NCBI RefSeq assembly: GCF_019393635.1
Contig: NC_057861.1
Span: forward strand, 301,155,468 to 301,219,467
Source of the DNA: Dromiciops gliroides
Lineage: Eukaryota > Chordata > Mammalia > Microbiotheria > Microbiotheriidae
Direction: 5' to 3'
Length of the DNA: 64,000 nucleotides
Shown here: positions 35,601-44,600 of the stretch, one piece after another
How the letters are laid out: each line of letters opens with the position of its first letter
Numbering within the stretch: the stretch's first letter is position 1
The notes under the pieces: model-generated
What the model saw: only the letters and a program-made list of their open reading frames with translations
Databases searched by the model: none
Told to the model about the DNA's origin: nothing
Made by a program: the position numbers and the translations under genes

Positions 35601-38600
35601 CCACACACATGCTTTATAAATGTTAGTGAGTGCACATGTTAAAAGCTAAGAAACTAAAGCAGATGAATGGGCACCAGCAGAAATTTTTAAAAGGAAGAAA
35701 TACCCAGTCATGTCCCAGCCTCTTACATACCTGCCATTTAAAGCCCACATTCTTTAGCTATGTTGATAAAGAGAGTCTAAGTTGATGGATGAGGGAACAC
35801 TAAGGGAATTAAAGCTATAGTGAAGTGGCAAAAATAACTTTATTAAAGCAATAGAACAGGATAAGCGAGGGAAAATTTTGCCTCTAATGCAGGAGGAGGA
35901 ACCAGCACTTAAGATCTGCTTATAAAACCTAGCCTTAAACAGTTTTACTTTAAGATTTCTATTTCTGCAGGTTTATCCTACAGAAGAAGCCACAATGGAA
36001 GAATGCATGGTTTTTTATTACAAAGGACATAAGTTTTTATTTGCCCCCACAAATATCTTTCTTGTCAATAAACAGGTATTCCTGAGGGATTGGAAGAGAA
36101 AGAGATGAATCAGAAGGGAGGAGAGTGGAAAAAATCAGGAGGGATTGATCGCCAGTCTGGGTGTAACTTATGCACATATATGTGACTCCGATTACAGAGG
36201 GTCTAGTGAAGTCCTAGAACAACTGTGTGGTGCTATGTGCTGCAGAAGGAGACCTAATTCTTGATTGAGAGATCTCTGATCCATGAAGCTGTCTATGGCA
36301 TATAGAAGGAGAAGTGATTACAGATTGGCACAGAGACTTTGGAGAAGGAGAAAGAAAAGTGGAGTTCTAAGAGGATGAGTGAGAAAGAAGGCACAGGGAC
36401 AGCTAGGTGGCACAGTGGATAGACCACTGGCCCTGGTTTCAGGAGGAACTAATTTCAAATCCAGCCTCGACACTTGAACTTACTAGCTGTGTGACCCTGG
36501 GCAAGTCACTTAACCCCAATTGCCTCACCAAAGGAAAAAGAAAAGAAAGAAAAAAAAGAGAGAAAGAAGGCACAAACTTAAGCCTCTAATATCCCCTCCA
36601 TGTGGCTCCTGACAGCCCTTGATGCTCAGGACCTGCACCCAGATGCTCACGATGAAATTCCCAAATAATAATATTCTCTCCTTGAGAGCCAAGATTGTAT
36701 CTCAGACACAATCTCAGTCTTCAAGTCCAGGAGCCCACTTACTTTTGAGTACTCTATTATCTACTGCACTAATTTAGCAATTTCTACTTTCTGTTTTGCT
36801 TAGATAAATGTTTTTGCTCTCTGAGAGTGTCTTTTATGGAACAAGCATTTGTTTGTTTGTTTGTTTTAGTGAGGCAATTGGGGTTGAGTGACTTGCCAGG
36901 GTCACATAGCTGGTAAGTGTTAAGTGTCCTGAGGCTGGATTTGAACTCAGGTACCCTGACTCCAGGGCTAGTGCTCTATCAACTGTGCCACCTAGCTGCC
37001 TCCATGGAACAAGCATTGTAAGAGAAAGCTGAGTAGTCTGAGAGTATCCCCTTGAGAAGAGGAGGGCAAGTGGCTTTATTCTGAACACCCAATATGGAAA
37101 GTTTTATATTCACTAATAATTAGAGAATATAAATTAAAGCAACTCTGAGGTTCTATCTCACACCCATCAGATTAGCAAAGATGACAAAAAAGGAAAAGGA
37201 CTGTAGTTGAAGGGGCTGTGGGAAACCAGGCACATTAATATGGTGCTGATAGAGCAGTGAATTGATCCAAGGATTCTGGAAAGCAATTTGGAAACATGCC
37301 TCAAAAGTTACTAAACTCTGCATATAACCTTGACCAACAATACCATTACTGTACCCCAAAGAAACAAAGAAAAAGGGAAAAGATCTGTAGGTACAAAAAT
37401 ATGCATAGCAGTTCTGTTTGTGGTAGCAAAGAACTGGGAACTTAGGGGATGCTCATCAACAAGCATTTTTGGTGTATAAATGTTATGGAACTTTATTGTG
37501 TCATGAGAAATGGTAACAGGAATGCTTTTGAAGAAACTGGAAAGATTTGTATAAATTGATACAGTTCAAAGTGAGCAGAAACCAACAGAACAATTATACA
37601 ATAATATTGTAAAGACAACTTTGAACAACTTAAGAACTCTAAGCAGCCCATGATTTCACAGGATCCATAACGAAACATGCCACTCGCCCTTTGTCATATG
37701 ATAAGAGGTGATGGACAGAGACATATACATTTTGGACATGGCCAATGTGAAATTTGCTTTTTACCGCATATTAGTGACAAGGTTTTGTTTTCCTCTCTTT
37801 TATAGTGGGGGTTGGGGAACATGGTAATGGAGAGAAAATAGATTTTTACTAAAGTGAAAAAATATTTAATTTAAAAACAGAAAAGAGCATCACACCTTTA
37901 GACTACAAATATATAATGTGTGGTCAGTGTCTAGCCTAATACCCTCTCTTGGAGATAGGAAAGCAAAGAAGTGATTGCCCAGTCACAGCTGTCTTACACT
38001 GCCCCCTCCCCCCCAATAGGCACCTAGCAGACAAAGCCTACACAAAGATAGACATTGAAATCTTCCTGGAGATGGGGATGGACCAGATCCCAGATAACAT
38101 TTATCTAAATAAAGATATACCACAATTAGGGACACCCCAGTTGCCTGAGTTTATGGGTTCAAAATCTTAACAAATGAGGCTATGAATATTCAATATAAAT
38201 CCTAGAAAATGTCATGTCACTTTAACAATTCAATACAGGGGAAAAAAAATTTCACTGGGAAATTCAGCATGTAAGCAATCAATATCTCTCCAGTGATACT
38301 TTGGAAACCCACATTCAAAAAGGACATGCCTGGTTTGTTTAGAATCAATATTAATCCCTAAATTTAAATAAATTTAATACAAAAATCTTACAAATGGGAG
38401 GGGGAAATCAAAACCCTTGATTACTTGCTTTCTCCTACATTCCTATTATGATATGACTCTTCTCAAACTATTTAAGGAATAAATTCAGTTCAGATAAGTT
38501 ATACTGAGTAATCCATGGAAAAACATTCCCATATTAACCTAGGTTGTAAGAGAAAACAGTCAAAAAAAAAAAACACAAAACTTCAGAATGAGGAATTGTC

Positions 38601-41600
38601 AAAGAGGAAAGAAAATTTTTTAAATGTGTTTCCATCTGTTTTCAGATACTATCAGTTCTTGGGTAGTTCAAACTCTTGGACTCTATAGATCTTATTAGTA
38701 AAATGCATATATGTTAAGTCTCAAAAAAAAAAGAATAAATTCAGAGAAGTCTCCCTACAGAAAAATTCCTCTCTGTTAAAGTGACTCTATATGAATTAAA
38801 GGTTATTTCTTCTTCTCCCTAAGTAACTCTAAGTCCCTCTGTGCATAAAAAGACTTAGCTAAAGATGACAGGCAACACTTTTTGTTTGTTTCTTTCTTTC
38901 TTTTGGGTTTTTTTTGCGGGGCAATGGGGGTTAAGTGACTTGCCAGGGTCACACAGCTAGTAAGTGTCAAGGTGTCTGAGGCCAGATTTGAACTCAAGAT
39001 ACTCCTGAATCCAGGGCCGGTGATTAATCCACTGTGCCACCTAGCCACCCCGACAGGCAACACTTTCATAGCATTCACCTCATTCTACACAAGAAAGCAT
39101 AATGATAATTCAATAAAGTATTAGAAACTTGATCTATTTCTGTTGCAGAAAATTATGGTCTCTTTCAAAAGAACTGGAAAGTTTGTTAGTTGGTTAATTT
39201 GTCTGGGGAATTTTTTTTGCAGTCTCTACATCATTCCCCTTCCCAGGTTTGGTTCTCACTGAAGAACTTTCTGCAGCTTCCTTGTACATTATTTGTTAAT
39301 CTCTCAGAGCCTCCACAGTCTCTTGAAGCTACCTACTCTTAGCCTCCACTTGAAGCAAACACTAAGGCCATGAACTGTTTCTAACTGCCTTTTTTTTTCT
39401 CTTTTTTTTTTCTTTTTCGGGGGCAATGGGGGTTAAGTGACTTGCCCCAGGGTCACAAAGCTAGTAAGTGTCAAGTGTCTGAGGCCGGATTTGAACTCAG
39501 GTACTCCTAAATCCAGGGCCAGGCTTTATCCACTGTGCCACCTAGCTGCCCACCTAACTGCCTTTTGATACATCTTAACTTCTAACTTCTAGTCCCAACT
39601 GCTGCACCACCCCAGCTATCTTCCATGAGGGATTTCCCTTAGTTGGGACCACATCAAACTCAATGCTTTCCCAACCATGGAGGAGGCACATGTATCTCTG
39701 ATCACCTAAGGATGAAACGCCTTCTTTCATTTCCCTTTCTTTTTGCTCTAAACCACATCAGTCTTGCAGGGGGTGGAAGGGAGGAGTCCCCATGATCACT
39801 AGTGTTGAAGGAATATTCTAGGGGTGAAATGGATAAGATGGAGGTGGGAACTTGCAATGTCTTGTAATTGAGGCTGAAGAAAAGGAAAGTATACAATTTA
39901 GGTTTGGGGGAAACAGACATGAATCTCATCATTATCTGAACAGAGAGTTGAACACACAACCATTCAATGCAGGCACAGTTTGGTGTAGCAATACATTAAA
40001 TTCAACAGGGATGGAGGAGGGATAGGGATTGGGAAGAGAAAGATTCAAAGGAGTATAGAATTGAGGAAGAAATAATTACAAACAAAAGCTCAATTTGGAA
40101 GGTGGTTGCAAAAGAGAATAAAAGAAACAAGTGATCAAGTTCTAGTTGAGGGGAAAGGAAGAGAGAAGAATATTTTGATTAATTCAATTACATATCACTA
40201 ATGCTGATCACATTTTTTTCTTTTTTTTCACCACCTTCTTCTTATTTGTGGAGAGGGAGGAGAGGGACAAAGAAAGGAAAAAAATAAGTATATCATGAAA
40301 GGAAATATACAATTAAAAACACCCCAAAGCAGCCACAGGGAAAATGTGTCCTAAAATTCTTATTAACAAGAGAGAAAAGAACAAAAAAAGGAAATTGCAA
40401 CTTAAAAAAAAAACAAAAAAACTAGAAAAGCAACAAATCAAAAACATCCAATTAAATACAAAAAACTAAAATTTCTGAAAATCAAACTAACAGAACTGAA
40501 AGGAAAAAAAAACCAACTGAGCTGATAAATAAAACAGAGCTTTAAAAAAAATCTAATAAAAATTTAAAACTTAGTTAAGCTTGTTTTTTAAAAGGAAAAT
40601 GAAAATCAATTATTAATATAAAAAACACTAAAGGGAGAATTGACACACAAACAAATAAGGAATAAAGAAAATTATTAAACCATATATATACCACAAAACT
40701 TGATGCTTTAATGAAATGGATACATATTTACAAAAATATAAAATACTCAAATTAGCAGAACAGTAGAAAAATTTAATAACAATCTCAGAAAAAAAATGAA
40801 AAGCCATAAATGAGCTCCCAAAGCAAAAATCTCATAACCAGATGGATTCGCAAGTAAAATCTTTCAATTAAAAAATAATAATTTAGATATTGCATAATTA
40901 TTTTTTCAAAAATAGAAAAGAAAGGATACTAGAAAATTCCTTAATATGATATAAATATAATGTTGATACCCATGTGAGACACAAAGCAGAAGAAGAAAAC
41001 TATAAAGTATAGCTGTTAATGGAAATTGATACTAAAATATGAAATCAAATATCAGCATAGAAGGTGTCACGAGACTTTAATAATATAATATAGCTAACTA
41101 TATAGCACTTTAAGTTTTACAAAGCATTTTACTAGGCTATATTATAAGATTAATAAATGCTTCAATATATGAAGTATGTATATGATCCATCTATCATATA
41201 TCAGCACCAGAGACCAGACTATATCACTCATCCCTTCTTATCCTTACCCTCTTTTTCAATTCTTCCATTCCAAACCTGTGGTCTACAAAAACCAAAATAT
41301 ATATAATTAAGTTTCATTCCCTTTCTAATGGTAGAAAAAAACAACACATGATAGTTTTCCTTAAATAAAGGATAAATTTTAAAAATTATTTGTCACTTTT
41401 AAAGGAATTTCAGGTGGGAGAGTAAATCTAAAAAGGCTATTCATTAGATTCAATGTTTATTCATATAGCATAGGAATCAGAATGATAAGGAGTATAGACA
41501 GTGATAGTTTAGGCACAAAACTAGAAAGGAAATAATCATAAATCATTCCACATTGAAGAAAAGGTTTACTTAAAAAAACGAAAGATGCTCAACAAATCTA

Positions 41601-44600
41601 CAGCACTTAGCATGGATGCATTAGCCCCCTCACCTACCTAGAGAAACTGTCTGGTCAGTAGAGCAAGGTGTGTTGGACTGAGTCTGAAGGGCCCGACTGA
41701 CTCCAGGTTGGGGAAGGGGAGAGAGAGAGAGAGAGAGAGGATTTTATGCCCTTTAGCAACAAGGAACCAGTCAATATAGCTTAAGACCATCAGGAGACCA
41801 CACCAATTTAAAGTAGTAGACAGCCTTCTGGGAAGAGTCACCTTGCCTTTTAGGGAAAGAAACAGCCTAACCTACATGAGAGAGATGGTAGAAAGATATA
41901 GATACCCCAGTGGATATTGATACCCCTCCTGGTTCTCCTCCTCCTTGACTACTCCTTCTCTGTATGCCTTGCTGTATCCAGATCATGCTCTCTGACTGTA
42001 GATGACCCTGAGTGCTCTGGCCTGGACCATCTTTTTCTCCCTCTATACCATTTCACTTTGTGATCTCATCAGCTCCCATGGGTTTAATTACCATCTCTAT
42101 GCTGATGATTCTCTAATGTACCAGTCCTGCTCAAGACTTTCTGCTGACTTCTAATCTGGCATCTCTTATTGCTTTTCAGACATCTTGAACTGGATGTCCA
42201 GTAGACATCTTAAACTCAGAAGATCCAAAACGGAACTCATCATTTTTCCCTTCCTCCCTCCTACATTTCCTATTATCATAGAGGGCAGCAATATCGTTTC
42301 TACTCTGTCGCACTTGAAACCTAGGAGTCATCTTGGATTCCTCACTATCTTTAACCACCCCCCATATCCAACTTGTTGCCAAGGCCTGTCGATTTCACCT
42401 TTGCAACATCTCTTCAATATGCTCCCTTCTCTCCTCTGACATGGCTACTACACTGGTGTAGGCCTTTGATACCTCACCCCTAGATTATTGTAATAGCCTG
42501 CTAGTAAAGGACAAAAGCTAGAAATCATCCTGGCCCCATTCTCATTATCTCTTGCCTAGTACATTGTAAGAGCCTCTATTCTTGCTGTCCCAATTCATCC
42601 TTGACAAAATTGCCCAAATCATCTTAATACATTTCAGTTCCCTTTATATCATTCTACAAATATTTATTTCTATGGATTCCAGTATTGCCAGGATTCTGCT
42701 TGGATTCTGCTCAGATTCTTTGGATATGGGAGCAACAAATCATTCTTATTCTACATAAATCCACTCCCTTTCCCTCATTCTAACTCCAGCGCCAGTTTGT
42801 CCTTCTCTACTGATGGTCCTCTGCTTTTTAAACTTTCTGATTCTCAGAAGATGTGCCACAAAATCACAGTCCTTGCCTTCTGGCATAATGATTCTGGGTC
42901 CAAACACCCTTCTAAGAAATGAATTCTTGGGAATTTTTCTTGATAATTGATGTTCCTTGCACCTCTCAAATTATGAGAAATGCAGTTAGAATAGAATGAA
43001 GTCCATTCCCTCAGACTTGCCCCTATTCTAGGAAAACAATGAAACATTTAGAATTGTTCATTTTGCAATTATGATTATTATTTATTTTATAACTGAAAAA
43101 ATAACGAAGCTGATTTAGGGGATTTTTACTGTACTTATAAATCCCTCAAATATAAAGCAATGTGTGATATCAATTTCTTTCAGAAAATTACACTATATTT
43201 AATAAACCTACTTTGTGATTTCAAATACTTGTATCAGTCATTAATTTTTAGTAAGATTCACCCTCCTGATGAAACATTTTTATTTTGAATCAGTCATATT
43301 ATGAATGAATTTTTGTGTGTGTGTTTTTAATAGATGCTGTTGCAATGACATGGATTGACAGAGTAATTCCATCCTGCCAGTGGATCATTTCCATAGGTGT
43401 TTCTACTTCAATTCTCAGCGGCCTTTTATCTACTACATTTTCATCATCGAGACTATACTATTGTGCAAGCCAAGAGGGACAGATTCCTTTGTTATTCTCT
43501 ATGCTTAACAACCACTCCAGTCCAGCTCTACCTGTGATTCAGACAATCATCTTTGCATCAGTTATGATTATTCCCTCAGACATAATCCGATTGATAAACC
43601 TTATAGGTTTTGTAGTATCGATTGAAAATGTATTGATCATAACAGGTCTGATTAAGCTGAGATACCAGAAGCCGAATTTACCTAGACCTTTTAAGGTAAA
43701 GAAAGCAGAAAATAGAAGTTATCTATTTCTTCTTTATATATAATTTTTTGTATGTTTAATATTTGGCAAAAGCTATATGACTATGTAGAATCCTTCCAGA
43801 CCATTGTAAGCTCATCTAATAATCATATTGCCTGGATCCTCATCTTTTGGTTTGTTGGTATGTACACTGAAAGGGTCACATTTAACACAAGAGGCAGGGA
43901 ACTTAGTGAAAAATCCAAATGAACTCTCAGCAGGAAAAAAAAAATGATACTTTGAGTACTCCTGGGTTGAATGCAAACAGATAATGGTTATTGATAAGGA
44001 AAACAGACCTATTGATTTATCTCTGCTTCCCATGCTGGTAGATAAATCCTCTACACCCATATTCTCAATTTCTAAGTCATCCTTGATGTTTTCCTCTCCC
44101 TTCCCCTATGTCCTATTAATTGGCAAATCCTATCAATTTTACCTACAAAACATCTCTAATATTCATCTCCCCTCTCTCCATGCACATGACAGCTTCCCTA
44201 ATTCAAGCCCTCGTCCTCTTTACCTGAACTATTCAAATAACTTCCTAATGGGCCCCTAAGGGGCAGTGAGATGGTGAAGTAGATTCAGTGTTAGCCCTGG
44301 AGTTAGGAGGACCTGATTCAGATCCTACCTCAGATACTTACTAGCTGTGTGATCCTGGGCAAGTCACTTAACCCAGTTTGTCTCAGTTTCCTCATCTGTA
44401 AAATGAGCTGGAGAAGAAAATGGCAAACTGCTCCAATATCTTTGAAACAACTCAACAACAATGGGCCCCTCTGTTTACAGCATTTACCCTTTCCAATCTT
44501 TCTTCCCTTCAGTCAATAGAATAATCTGAATAATGAGAAGGTCTGACCATGCCACACTCTCTCTCACACATACCCTAAATTTCTACAGGTTCCCTTTTAC

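Noticed and set aside
43984-44259. 91-codon plus-strand frame downstream of SLC7A13 exon 3
   Set aside because: Lies in an L2 LINE fragment within intron 3.
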